From: Homarus americanus | Lineage: Eukaryota > Arthropoda > Malacostraca > Decapoda > Nephropidae | Assembly (NCBI RefSeq): GCF_018991925.1 | Contig: NW_024735518.1 | Span: forward strand, 1 to 64,000 | Direction: 5' to 3' | DNA length: 64,000 nucleotides | Part shown: in pieces, positions 47,695 through 59,931 of the stretch | Numbering within the stretch: the stretch's first letter is position 1 | Layout of the letters: every line of letters starts with the position of its first letter | Translations under genes and position numbers: made by a program | Notes under the pieces: model-generated | Databases searched by the model: none | The model's input: only the letters and a program-made list of their open reading frames with translations | What the model was told of the DNA's origin: nothing

Positions 47695-48896
47695 TGTACA
47701 AGTACAGTCAACTCAGGTATCTCATACCCTCTCTGCCGGCAACAAACTCCTGGTAAATTACAATATTTTTATTTATCAAGTTATTATTTATAATTGCTTT
47801 TTAAGGAATTTGTGTCTATAAACTGTATTGTAAACTTGTATTCTTTTGTATTTTGTATGGTATACTGTACATTTGATAAAGATTATTAATAAGGTTTAGT
47901 ATATTATAATCTCTGTTTACTGTATTGAAATTTGTATTTTTTTTTACACTGTACAGCAGATGATGTTCAAACTGTCGTAGTTAATAAATCTCAAGTTTGT
48001 ATTTATTCTCGCTGATACAAGGTAACTATTTGCCAAATTCATATACTAATGTTTGAAAAATGAATTAAGTGTTTTCTTACTGCCATTGATGTTACAAGAC
48101 AGTAAATGGTTTTAATTGTGATGAAAGTAAAGCATTTTAATTAAGTATTTATCTTGTGTGAAAATACAAATTTTAAAATTAAATTCAAATTTAAACACAA
48201 TAACTTTTAAGTTTTTTAAGTGATAGATTTTTATTGTAATTTTGAAGTAAAAATAATCTTCACCAGGAAAACATAGCAAAAACATATACTTAACTATATA
48301 TTCAGTGCGTATGTTCACATGTAAGCATCTAACCTCGTTATACCAAATGACTATTCTTATAATAATAAATTTAATTAAGTAGTTCTCATATTCAAATTTT
48401 AAGAATAAAGGTGCGGGTACAAAACCAAACCACCTGCCTCTTCCCCTCATACACATATTATACTGTACACTGTTGATTCTTATTCCTCCCTCATCATATT
48501 TCGGTGCGTATTATGATTCAGGCCCTCGTCCTGTACCCTGGTAGAGTACCCGGCGAATAATAGAGATGATTACAGTATATAAACGATTTGTTTCTTTCCT
48601 TCCGTTGGTAAGGTATCTCCATAGCAAGAGTTATTATACGAGACCGACTATGTTTTGTGTTGGTGGCTCATGGGCCATATGGTGTACAGTACGGGAACAA
48701 GTTATAGCTTCAGGCCGTCACTGCCATGATCAACCTTCTTCACAGACGTCACTTATTCTTCTAATGCGTTTTTCTCGGCACGTGAAAACTTTTCCTTTAC
48801 CATTTTCCCCTCGGGAGTGTCGCCATCCAGTGGGTCATGTTATTCACTGGCTCAACCGGAACTGTGCCGCGACCACGACACAGTAAAGCACTTATA
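47695..48896. other. Unassigned AT-rich region
   Basis: Nothing recognised. The first 750 bp are strongly AT-rich. Confidence 0.5.
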
Positions 48897-51800
48897 TCCC
48901 TGATGATGACAGTGTTACCTCCACAACACTCCTCCCCGCCCACACACACCTTACTGACCCAGCCTGTAGCTCCACAACACTCCACCCCGCCCACACACAC
49001 CTTACTGACCCAACCTGGCTCCACAACTCCTCCCCGCCCACAACCTCCTCCCGCCCAGACACACCTAATGACATGTGCTCCACAACCTCCTCCCCACACA
49101 ACACTACTCCCCGCCCACACACACCTTACTGTCCCAACCTGTGGCTCCACAACACTCCTCCCCGCCCACAACCCCTTCCCGCCCACACACACCCTTACTG
49201 ACCAGCCTGTAGCCACAACACACCTCTCCCCCACACACACCTTACTGACCCAGCCTGTGGCTCCCAACCTCCTCCCCGCCCCACACACACCTTGGACCCA
49301 TGTAGCTCCACAACACTCCTCCCCGCCCACACACACCTAGCAGCCCATGTAGCTCCACAACACTCCTTCCCGCCCACACACACTACTCAGCCAGCCTGTA
49401 GCTCCACAACACTCCTCCCGCCCACACCTTACTGCCCAGCCTGTAGCTCCACAACCTCCTCCCCGCCCACACACACCTTACAGCCCAGCCTGTAGCCCCC
49501 AACACACCTCCCCCACACACACCTTACTGACTCAGCCTGTAGCTACACCTCCCCGCCCACACACACCTTACTCAGCCCAGCCTGTGGCTCCCAACCTCCT
49601 CCCGCCCCACACACCTTACGGACCCAGCCTGTGCTCCACAACACTCCTCCCCGCCCACACACACCTAACTGCCCAGCATGTAGCTCCCACAACCTCCTCC
49701 CCGCCCACACACCTTACTGACCCAGCCTGTAGCTCCACAACACTCCTCCCCGCCCACACACCTTACTGCTCAGCCTGTAGCCCCACAACACCTCCCCGCC
49801 CACACACACCTTACTGACCCAGCCTGTAGCTCCACAACCTCCTCCCCGCCCACACACACCTGCCCAGCTCAGCCTGCTTCACAACCTCCTCCCCGCCCCA
49901 CACCCTTACTGCCCAGCCTGTAGCTCCAAACCTCCTCCCCGCCCACACACACCTTACTGACTCAGCCTGTAGCCCCACAACACACCTCCCCGCCCACACA
50001 CACCTTACTGACCCAGCCTGTAGCTCCCACCTCCTCCCCGCTCACACACACCTTGCTGACCCAGCCTGTAGCTCCCCAACCTCCTCCCGCTCACACACAC
50101 TATGCCACAGCTCCCAACCTCCTCCCCCCACACCTTCCCAGCCTGTAGCTCCCAACACACCTCCCCCACACACACCTTACTGACTCAGCCTGTAGCTTCA
50201 CAACACTCCTCCCCGCCCACACACCTTACTGACCCAGCCTGTACCACCAGTACTTCCCGCCCACACACACCTTGCCCATAGCTCCACAACCTCCTCCCCG
50301 CTCACACACACCTTGCGCCCAGCCTGTAGCTCCACAACCTCCTCCCGCTCACACACATACTGACCCAGCCTGTAGCTCCTCAACTCCTCCCCGCTCCACA
50401 CACACCTTACAGCCCAGCCTGTAGCTCCACAACACTCCTCCCCGCCCACACACACCTTACTGACCCAGCCTGTAGCTCCCAACCTCCTTCCGCCCACAAC
50501 ACTACCCAGCCTGTACCACAAAACATTCCGCCCCGCCCCACACCTTACTAACCAACCTGTAACTCCACAACACCCTTCCCCCCACACACCTTTCTGACCA
50601 GCTTGTACCACCACAACTCCTCCCAACCTAAGCCTGTAGCCCAACCCTCCCCGCCACACACCCCGACCCAGCCTGTGCTCCACAACACCTCCCACACACA
50701 CCTTACTGACCCAGCCTGTAGCTCACAACCTCCTCCCCACCCACACCTTACCCCAGCCTGTAGCTCCACAACACCTCTCCCGCCCACACACACTGACCCA
50801 GCCTGTAGCTCCACAACCTCCTCCCCGCCCACACACACCTTACCGACCAGCCTGTAGCTCCTAACCTCCTCCCGCCCACACACCTTACTGACCCAGCCTG
50901 TTGCTCCTAACCTCCTTCCCCCCACACACACCTTCAGTAGCCTGTAGCTCCACCACTCCTTCCCGCCCACACACACCTTACTGACCCAGCCTGTAGCTCC
51001 ACCACCTCCCTCCCGCCCACACCCTTACTAACCCAGCCTGTAGCTCCAACCTCCTCCCGCCCACACACACCTTACTGACTAGCTCCACACACTCCTTCCC
51101 ACACACACCTGACCAGCCTGTAGCTCCACCACCTCCTTCCCGCCCACACACACCTTCTGCCCAGCCTGTAGCTCCAAAACCTCCTTCCCGCCCACACACA
51201 CCTTGCCAGCCCAGCCTGTAGCTCCACCACACTCCTTCCCTCCCACACACACCTTACTGACCCAGCCTGTAGCTCCACCACCTCCTTCCAGCCCACACAC
51301 ACCTCCTTACAGCCCAGCCTGTAGCTCCCAACCTCCTTCCCCCACACACACCTTACTGACCAGCCTGTAGCTCCCAACACTCCTTCCTCCACACACACAC
51401 CTTACCAGCCCAGCCTGTAGCTCCACCACTCTTCGCCCACACACACCTTACCCCAGCCTGTGGCTCCAACCTCCCTCCCACACACCTACGCCTGTAGCCC
51501 CTCCTTCCCACACACACCTTACTGCCAGCCTGTAGCTCCGCACTCCTCCCCCCACACACATACCAGCCTGTAGCTCCACACTCCTCCCCCCCACACACCT
51601 TACCCAGCCTGTAGCTCCCAACCTCCTTCCGCCCCCACACACCTTACTGACCCAGCCTGTAGCTCCACAACCTCCTCCCGCCCACACACCTTACTGACCC
51701 AGCCTGTAGCTCCACAACCTCCTCCCCCTCCCACACACACCTTACTGACCCAGCCTGTAGCTCCACAACCTCCTTCCCCTGCCCACACACACCTTACCCC

Positions 51801-52475
51801 AGCCCAGCCTGTAGCTCCTGCCTCCTCCTCGCCCACCTTACTGACCCAGCCTGTAGCTCCACAACACTCCTCCTCGCCCACACACACCTGACCCAGCCTG
51901 TAGCTCCACAACCTCCCCTCCCCCCACACACACCTTACCCCAGCCAGCCTGTAGCTCCACAACACTCCTCCTCGCCCACACACACCTTACTGACCCAGCC
52001 TGTAGCTCCTAACCTCCCTCCCCGCACACACACCTTACAGCCCAGCCTGTAGCTCCACAACACTCCTCCCGCCCCACACCTTACTGACCCAGCCTGTAGC
52101 TCCACCACACCTCCCCCCGCCCCACACCTTGCGCCAGCCTGTAGCTCCACACACTCCTCCTGCCCACACACACCACTGCCCAGCCTGTAGCTCCACCTCC
52201 TCCCAGCCCACACACCTTGACCCAGCCTGTAGCTCCACAACCTCCTCCAGCCCACACATTTGCGGCCAGCTGTAGCTCACAACACTCCTCCCAGCCCACA
52301 CACATTTACTGACAGCCTGTACCTCCCACAACCTCCTCCCCGCCCCACACACCTTACTGACCCAGCCTGTAGCTCCACAACACTCCTCCCCGCCCACCAC
52401 ACATTTGACCCAGCCAGCCTGGCCTCCCCTCCTCCCTCCCACACACACACCTTACTGACTGTAGCTCACAAACAC
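48897..52475. repeat. 50-bp minisatellite array (about 3.6 kb)
   Basis: About 70 units of near 50 bp, each with CACACACACCTTACTGACC, CAGCCTGTAGCTCC and AACCTCCTCCCCGCC. Many units have small deletions. The reverse strand has repeated GGCGGGGAGGAGG. The many mixed frames through it (for example CVGGEECCGATGWVSK) are artefacts. The indels are dense enough that sequencing or assembly error should be considered. Confidence 0.95.
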
Positions 52476-52529
52476 ACACACACAATTACTACTTTGCTAT
52501 CACTCCTAATCGAGTGACTAGAGAGGCCG

Positions 52530-55524
52530 ATGCTGGACAGACAGGGTCGTCCACAGATGTTGCACATCTAGTGCGGGAGGGGCGGCAGAAGCGTCATCCC
52601 GGCATTGGCGCTTGTCTGCCACTGTTTGCAGTCGGTCTAACTCGAAAGTATTGACACCTTCTCGTGTGGTGCTCCTCCAAGTGTTACGGTGTGGAGTAAT
52701 TGTCTACCAGGTGAGCGGGTCGATTTGGCACTTTTTCAGGTTTTTCTTAAGACATTCCCTATACGATTTCGTTTGCCCGCCAGCATTACGTTTACTTTTC
52801 GTTAGATGAATGTAAATTAGCTGCTTTTTCAGTCTAATGTCGTCCATGCTGGTAACGTGGCTAGTCCAACGTAGTTGTTCATGGATAATGGTAGCCTCGG
52901 TTCTCCTACAGTTGGTGTCAGCGAGAATACTGGCATTTGATCTCTTGTCTTCCCAGCGAACTCAAAGGATGAAACAGTTGGTGAAAGTTTTCAAGTGCCT
53001 TGAGGTGCCTCCTGTGTGTGATCCATGTCTCGCTGCCATATAGCAGGGTGGGGAGGACCAGTTCTTGTTATATTTGTAACTTTGTAGATAATTTCAGCTC
53101 CCAACGGGTACGGGCACGGAGTCTGCCAAAGGCTTGAGATATACATCTTATCCGAAGTTGAATCTTTTCATTGATGTCCGCAGTGGTGGACAGGTGGGAG
53201 CCGAGATACTGAAAGTGGGTAACATTAGAGAGGGTAGTACCATAAAGCTGGATGGATGGTGGAGGTGTGGCTGAAACAGGGGCAAGCTGAAAGAGCACCT
53301 AAGTCTTACATACATTCACCACAAGGCCGAAGTGCGCATACGCATCTGAAGGTCGCGTTCTGTGGGAGCGACAAGGGGAGGTGGTCGTCTGCATATTGAA
53401 GTTCAGTGATGGAAGCTGCCGTCACCTTTGTTCCAGCCTTTGCGTTGTGTCATGTTGAAAAGACCCTTCATCCGATACTGGATATGGACCTCGCATGCTA
53501 AATTGGCACTGGCACGAATTAGGAAGGTAGGCAAGAAAATGGAAAAGAGATTTGGTGACAGTACATATCCTTGTTTTACCCCCGTTTGGATGGGAAAGAA
53601 TTTAGATATGCCATTCATGCCATTGTGGAGTTTCCTCACAATGGCGATAAACTTTGGTGGGCAGCCAAAAAGGCTGAGTGTCCAACAAGGGCCTTCCCTG
53701 TTTATCGAGTCGAAGGTCTTAGTTAGGTCGATGAATGCCATGTACAGGACACGACGTTGATTTCTGCACTTTTCCTGTATCTGGCGGGCAGCAAAGATCA
53801 TGTCCGTGGTGCCAAGAGATAGTCTAAAGCCACATTGAGATTCTGGGAGGACGTTTTCCGCCTCGGGAAGAAGTCTGTTTATGAGGACTCGGGTGAAAAT
53901 CTTGCCAGCTATGGACATCAGCGAGATCTCCTGGTAGTTGCCACAGTCTCACCTGGCCCCCTTGTTCTTATAAATAGTGATGATGGAGACATCTTTAAGA
54001 GCTTGAGGATTTGCTCCTTCTCCCATATATTCTACAGGAGAGAGTGGAGACGGCTATTTTATTTTTCATCTACTTGATGGCAGTAGCTACCTCATCCAGG
54101 GATGGAGGATAGCTGAGGTGGGTCAGTTCTGGATGCTGAGGGACCTGCTGGTTTTTTTTGATCTGACAAAGGGTCTCTATGCAGATTTTTGTCATGACAG
54201 TGTCGAGAATATCCCATTCAGCACTGGGATTTGGGTTGTTTGCGGTCGGGTTGTTCATCAGCCCATGTTGAGCTGCTCTCTGAAAGCATGTGCCACCGCT
54301 GGATCTTCCACACGCTTAGTGTTAAGACCTGTTCATGACGCGTGTAACCTTCACTATTTTGGAGTGAAATGATGTAAGAGCTTGGCTCTGACAAGCTGAT
54401 GATCAGTGTCGCAGTGGTCTGAGCTACGCATGGCTCGGGTGATGAGGACATCTCGGCACTCTCTTTCTCTGACAATGATGTAGTCAATGTGATGCCAGTG
54501 TTTGGATCGTGGGTGTTGCTACGAACCCTTGGATTTGCTCCTCCCTAAATAGGATCTTGGTTATAGTGAGGTTGTGTGCAACACATTTGTTGAGGAGCAG
54601 TTGGCCATTGGGATTACACTTGCCTAGTCCATATTTCCCTATGATTCCCTGTCAAATGTTAGCATCTCTGCCAACTGTTGCATCGATGTCACCAAGGAGC
54701 ACAACTTTATCTTCTCTGGAGATAGAGTTTAGCACTCTGTCAAGGTCGGCGTAAAAGGCCTTATATATCGTCCTCTGCATCCAGTGTTGGGGCATATGCC
54801 CTGATAAAGGAGGCATGACATGAGTGATTCAGTTGGACTCGGAGCGTCATGAGGCACTCGTTGATCCCAACAGGCATTATCCTTCCAGCAGGCTTACCCT
54901 TCAGAAGAAGGTACAACCAGACCCCCATTCTCTGAGTCGACCGTGGTATGGGAGCCGGGACTCACTAATGGTAGCGATGTGGATGTTATACTTCGCCAGC
55001 TCTTTTGCCACAAAGGCGTTTCGTCTTTAAGGACGCTCATTTGTGCCAGTATCCAGAAGGGTTTTGACATTCCATGCAGCGATCATAAGAGGTTTTATAG
55101 TTTGTTTGTTTGTTTTATCTGTGATTATGATTGTGTTTTCGACCGCATAAGGATTACCTAACTGGGTGCAGCTGCCCAGTCAGGTTGGTTCTTTAGGCAG
55201 TCTATGTTTAGGGCACCTTTTCTAGCCTCCTCCCCATGTGGGGTGAGCAGAATGACTCCTCGAATGGGCTGATCAGTCAAACAGACAGGACCGGATTGCA
55301 CTGCTGCCTAGATCCTAGTGCATAAACGACCATCTTATCTATATCTCCCAAGTGCAGAGTTGTGACTAGACTGCCTGTCCCCGTCGCCAATAATGATCGC
55401 TATAGGGCTTTTGATGATGATGAGAAGTATGATGAACTGGTTGATGGCTACACGTGAGTTGATTTGTGTAGTGAGGCAGGAGCGCAGGCTGCAACCACAT
55501 ATTTTGGCTCTCCCTTTTCCTCAT
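52530..55524 (-). pseudogene. RTE-like LINE, copy B (about 3.0 kb, nearly full RT)
   Basis: The minus-strand order matches copy A and includes the C-terminal part absent there. Blocks seen: LYMAFIDLTKTFDSINR (motif A), IQTGVKQGYVLSPNLF (motif B) in 53918-53403; LYGTTLSNVTHFQYLGSHLS and LKLSTKLQ in 53298-53068; endonuclease region between about 54250 and 55160. The C-terminal region reaches about 52530. The 5' untranslated part of copy A (about 43050-43660) is absent here. Frameshifts, small deletions and stops are frequent. The two copies share long stretches of near-identical DNA. It does not encode an intact protein. Confidence 0.87.
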
Positions 55525-55552
55525 CCACACACACACACACACACACACACAC
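55525..55552. repeat. (CA)n microsatellite
   Basis: Short CA tract that separates two LINE fragments in opposite orientation. Confidence 0.95.
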
Positions 55553-55990
55553 GAAGCTCCTACATCACCATAAACAACAAACTAAATTGGAAACCACACG
55601 TCAGTGAAGTTGTCAAATCCTCCAGTTTCCGTCTCCACCTCCTCCGCCGACTCAAGTCCCTCAGGTTCCTGCACCCGAGCTCCTCAGTGTTTACACAACA
55701 TTCATATCCACACACCTATGCCTCCCCTACCTGGTCTTCCTCCCAAATGCCACACAACGTAAACACCTCGAAAAAGTGTAAAAGAGGGCATGCAAGATTA
55801 TTCTCTCCCCTTCCTACTCCACATATCAAGAACGCTCAACACACTGACCCTTTCGACTCTCACTGACCATCACCACGACCTCATCTGCAAATTTGGTAAG
55901 AACGTCCAACGCTGAGCCCACCTCAGTTCTGGAGCATCTAACACCTAGACCACCTCAGTACTAGATAACGGGGCCAGCCTATTTCTCTGT
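55553..55990 (+). pseudogene. LINE C-terminal fragment
   Basis: The plus strand reads TINNKLNWKPHVSEVVKSSS, LHLLRRLKSLRFL and YASPTWSSSQM, matching the region after RT motif C in LINEs. A frame change leads to KKCKRGHARLF and beyond. It is from the same group as the fragment at 21416-21778 (KVQKRACRIMLG there). 5'-truncated. Confidence 0.75.
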
Positions 55991-56661
55991 ACAGCTGTAA
56001 ATTGAATCTGTAAATACACTGTCTGTACATACACACAAGTTTCGTGTATAACTCACCCCACTTTTATGGAAGACGTGAAACCAAGGACGACATCAATTAT
56101 CGACAGTCTCAGACATCTTGCTGATTCCAACGAGACTCTAAATACCTACAGTACAAGCAAATTACTTTTAAGTGGGACGTTCTTCTTAAGTCCCACTCCT
56201 CATAGGCCTTACAGGTTACAGGCCTACATGTGTGTGTGTGTGTGTTAGAATATCATTAAGTTGCTAAAGTGATAGTCAATCATATCTGAAAGTAAAGACC
56301 AATGCTATTAAGGCCAGAGGGTTTCAACATATGAAAGTCAAGAAATCAATTATACCATGTAAACGAACTCACTCCGTTTTGGATACGAATAAACACAAGA
56401 AAATATATCTATAAATAATATTAAGCTAGAGCACCGAAAAGAAATTTACCCAGGTATGTCTAACAATAATAAATGAACCCATTTCTTCCTAATACTGTCC
56501 TCTGTAAACTATTGATGCTGCTGAACCAAAAGTAGACTTCGTAAGATAATAAACCGTAAGCTACTTAACGTATAAATTATAATAGAGACCATTATCAACA
56601 ATTCTGTAATAATTACCACTAATATAACGTCGCTGGAGGAATCAGTCAAGCTGCCGTTTAG

Positions 56662-56662
<1 letters not shown>
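55991..56662. other. Unassigned segment
   Basis: Includes a short (GT)n at 56229-56246. Nothing else recognised. Confidence 0.5.

Positions 56663-56748
<86 letters not shown>
56663..56748. repeat. (TA)n microsatellite next to a PLE end
   Basis: About 86 bp of TA directly before the PLE fragment. Confidence 0.96.
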
Positions 56749-56749
<1 letters not shown>

Positions 56750-56752
<3 letters not shown>

Positions 56753-57000
56753 CATTTATAACCACAAGGGAAACAAGAAAACACGAAGTTCCCAAGCGCT
56801 TTCGTAATTCACATCTTCAGGGGTGAGTACAGACTAAGAAGTAATACTGAGAAGGCTAATTTATACAGTAGAGGATAGTGAGATCAAGTCCAAGGGACAG
56901 AGGGTCCACAATGTTCCGGTCATAAGGCAGTGACCCTTACTAATCTTCTTAATCAAAAATTTGACCATGCCATCTCTAAGCACAGCAGCAGTCCGTAGTT
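56750..57000. mobile_element. Penelope-like element terminal fragment with weakened hammerhead motif
   Basis: The stretch shares AACACGAAGTTCCCAAGCGC, CACATCTTCAGGGGTGAGTA and CAGTAGAGGA...GATCAAGTCC with the inverted copy at 59300-59490. The hammerhead lies on the minus strand (56791-56822). Two bases are missing from helix II, which leaves only two pairs, but CTGAAGA, GAAA and the palindromic AGCGCT remain. It adjoins the right arm of the inverted duplication. Confidence 0.72.
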
Positions 57001-57004
57001 AGAT

Positions 57005-58757
57005 CATAGGGTAAGACAAGTGACCGTGGGCCCTTTCGTGCCAGGTGGCGAGTCCGGTGGTACAGTTTACCAGCGTGAAAGTTCGAACGCTGCGGTTACT
57101 AGAGCGAACCGCCGGCGCTGACAGAGTACAGCGACATCGTTTTCCAGCGAAAATAAAATGATTAATTAATGCCTTCCTAAAGAAACCATCGACATGGGAG
57201 CAGGTTTGTTCCACTTACGAATTTTTTATGATTTTCCACCAAGTTTGATGAAAACGATTGTGCCGTTTCGGCTGCCCAGAACAGACACACACACAAGACA
57301 CACGGCTATTCCTATAATATATGAGATAATCATAGTCGTGGTTGTTATAATCATAGTCGTGGTTGTTATAATCATAGTCGTGGGTGTTATAATCATGGTC
57401 GTAGGTGTTATAATCATGGTCGTGGTTGTTATAATCATGGTCGTGGGTGTTATAATCATAGTTGTGGTTGTTATAATCATGGTCGTGGGTGTTATAATCA
57501 TGGTCGTCGTTGTTATAATCATAGTCGTGGTTGTTATAATCATGGTCGTGGTCGTGATACTTACAGTATCTAATATACTAAAAGAAGGAATAGAATAAAG
57601 GTTAGAATAATTAATTAAAGAAACATTCGCCATAAGGAGAGGTTAAAACATAAAAAAAAATTATTATGAATCACCGATGATCATTCCGAGATAAATTATA
57701 TTATGAAGAGTAGTGACCTTGATTCTCATTATATTAGTCACCATCTGCTAAGTCATCACCTGTATTAAGTCATCAAAGTCAATATCCTCTAGTCAGTTTT
57801 AGGCCCATCTCACATGACTGACCGACCATCGATGTTCTTCACGAGGGTGTTAGTTTTCAATGCGTCTTATTATTTACGCTGGTGGATGTAAGACCTCCTA
57901 CCCTCACTGACGCAGCTATGGTCAATTTGGTGTTATTTTTGTTTATAAATGCCTTCTAATCTGTCTCAAGTCTATCCGTCCTTCTATTGCCATCCCAACT
58001 GTCTGTTCGTCTGCATGGTGTTTGAATGTAAGCCCGTCTGTACTCTTTGTGTCGTCAAATCTGTCTGTCTTATCCGTTGTTGGCGTGTGTCTGCCTGTTT
58101 GTTAATCGCGAACCAGTCAGTCAGCTGTCTGTCTGTCATGTTAGTTGCCATATTGTCTATTTGTGCATGTATGAATCTGTCTATTTTTGTCAACCTCCTG
58201 TCTGTTTCACTGTCTATATTCACCCTGTCTCTATTGTAGTCATCTTCTCCATGCATTCCTGTTATTATCTTTTCATCTCTTCTCCTTTTCCATGAGCCAC
58301 AGGAATAAGTATACACTGTAGCTGTAAGGTCGTCTGGTAACGTTGAAACTGAGCATCCAGACGCATGATGAAACTCAGCTCCCCCCACCTGTTATCTCTA
58401 ACTATTTTCTGTTTTCCCTTATTTATTCTTCTATTTACTCATCTTCCTTCCTTTACTAATCCAAAAAAAACATTAAAAAAAAGTATTCTAAGAAAAAAGT
58501 GGCCCCAAGGAGGAGGGAGCAGTACGATAACTGCAATTGTGAGTTTACAGCGCGTGAGGGTGCGCCAAGTCTGTAGACTTGCATCGTTTTCCAGCGTAAG
58601 TAAATGGCTTCTTAAAGAAAACATCGACATGGGACCAGGTTTGTTCCACTCTCCGAATTTTTTGCGATTTTTCCACCAAGTTTGATGAAAAACGATTGTG
58701 CCGTTTTGGCTGCCCAGAACAGACAGACAGACAGACAAACAGACACACGGGTAGTCC
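57005..58757 (-). repeat. Right arm of the large inverted duplication (about 1.75 kb)
   Basis: Reverse complement of 44739-47282: GC-rich end (57005-57130), block A' (about 57130-57300), 21-bp minisatellite (57310-57560), middle (57600-58490, with the GACA/TGTC-rich stretch) and block A (58500-58757). In both arms the GACA-rich middle translates, in matching frames on opposite strands, to an almost identical stretch of over 80 residues (CKPVCTLCVVKSVCLIRCWR in both), which marks high DNA similarity. The main length difference is the shorter minisatellite. Confidence 0.85.
57310..57560. repeat. 21-bp minisatellite, about 12 units (right arm)
   Basis: Reverse complement of the 45955-46960 array, with TTATAATCATGGTCGTGG-type units. 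Confidence 0.95.
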
Positions 58758-58769
58758 AATAGTATATTA

Positions 58770-59346
58770 GATGACCCAACCTTCTCACCTGGTTACAAAT
58801 CTTCTTAATCTCAAAATTATCCAGTTTGTACATACCAGTACTCAAATTCATGTTGACAGATTCGGTATGTTTAATGAGACTGGATTCTATAATGTTTCTA
58901 CTGTCAATTAAATTACAAGGTAATATTGAGGAGGCATTATCCCAGTCAATGCAACGCTTATTGTCTCTCATATGAATGAACAGAGCATTGGATTCATGGC
59001 CTGTCCTAACACTATATTTATGCTGTTTAAGTCTGGTTACAAGATCTTTATCCATCTGGCCTAAGTAGACCATATTACATTCCTTGCAAGGAATCTTGTA
59101 AATGCATCCGCCTGCATTGTTGGGGGAGTTCTTAATTAACATTTGTTTTGCAGTGCATGAGTTTTTAAATGCCACATTAACGTTCCAAGTTTTCAGTTGT
59201 AAGGGAATTTGAGATAAATTTTTGTTAAATGGTAATACTAAGAGATTCTTATTGTCATGGGTTGGCTTAGGATTAGTTCTATAAAAAAGATTTCTTAGTA
59301 ATGTTAAGGCATTTGTACCTGCTGTCCCCTGGGGACTTGATCTCAC
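58770..59346 (-). pseudogene. Penelope-like element, linker and GIY-YIG endonuclease (C-terminal part)
   Basis: The 244-codon minus-strand frame runs past the element end into the arm; the PLE part is roughly residues 1-195. It contains the linker with LLVLPFNKNLSQIPL and VAFKNSCTAKQML, then the endonuclease: GGCIYKIPCKEC (GIY position), VYLGQMDKDL (YIG position), RLKQHKYSVR with the conserved Arg, and IIESSLIKH with the conserved Glu. The fold is largely preserved, although GIY reads CIY. The endonuclease nicks DNA for target-primed reverse transcription. The reverse transcriptase that should lie upstream is missing; instead an inverted PLE end lies there. Confidence 0.82.
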
Positions 59347-59401
59347 TCTCCTCTACTGTATATATTAGCCTTGTCCAGTATTTCTCCTTAGTCTGTACTC
59401 A

Positions 59402-59436
59402 CCCCTGAAGATGTGAATTACACGAAAGCGCTTGGG
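59402..59436 (+). ncRNA. Minimal hammerhead ribozyme motif of a Penelope-like element
   Basis: Core CTGAAGA (59405-59411), one extra T, helix II GTG/CAC (59413-59415 with 59421-59423) around loop AATTA, core GAAA (59424-59427), helix III from the self-complementary AGCGCT (59427-59432), then T59433 at the cleavage position. Helix I is CCC/GGG (59402-59404 with 59434-59436). Such minimal hammerheads, thought to act as dimers through palindromic helix III, are known from PLE terminal repeats. Sequence and pairing are seen; activity is inference. Confidence 0.7.
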
Positions 59437-59499
59437 AACTTCGTGTTTTCTTTTTTGCTTGTAGTTATCAACATATACTTGGATCACGCGCACCTAACC

Positions 59500-59749
59500 T
59501 GAATAATAAGCAGTGCCCGGTTCGTTCATGGTAGGAATAATAATCATCCCATTGCTTGGGAAAAACGCTTAGAAGTATTCAAATCATCTTGTGTCACAGA
59601 AAGACTTCTGGTTGAAGCTAGTTTGATTAAGGAATTAAAATCAATAAACATGAGTGATGGTCAGTTCAAAACTGATATGTTACAAAAATTTATTTGTCAG
59701 TGGCCCACGGTAAAAACTGCTTTGAAAACCTATGATCTAGATGTAGGAT
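59500..59749 (+). pseudogene. Penelope-like element, C-terminal end of the endonuclease ORF, plus orientation
   Basis: A plus-strand frame reads NNNHPIAWEKRLEVFKSS, then ERLLVEASLIKELKS and ends with TYDLDVG and TAG at 59747-59749. It corresponds to the part of a PLE endonuclease after the GIY-YIG core, including the conserved Glu. A frame break lies just upstream, near 59530. It is distinct in sequence from the minus-strand copy at 58770-59346. The hammerhead at 59932 lies about 180 bp downstream in the same strand, where the 3' terminal repeat is expected. Confidence 0.65.
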
Positions 59750-59931
59750 AGTTATTTAGTGGGTCCCTTATTTTTGACCTGACCTGACTAGTCACGTCAC
59801 CCCCCTTCTCTTAAGCTCCTCTACGTGTGTGTTGGTGTGGGGATTAGTGGATGACATCATTATGACCTGACCTCATGTTTAATAAGGTCACCTTGTATAT
59901 TCAAGCCTCTCTCTGTCCATGTAATCCAGTT

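Noticed and set aside
48797..52448. Many overlapping Gly/Val/Cys-rich and Pro/His-rich frames
   Set aside because: They are the 50-bp minisatellite; frames change with each small indel.
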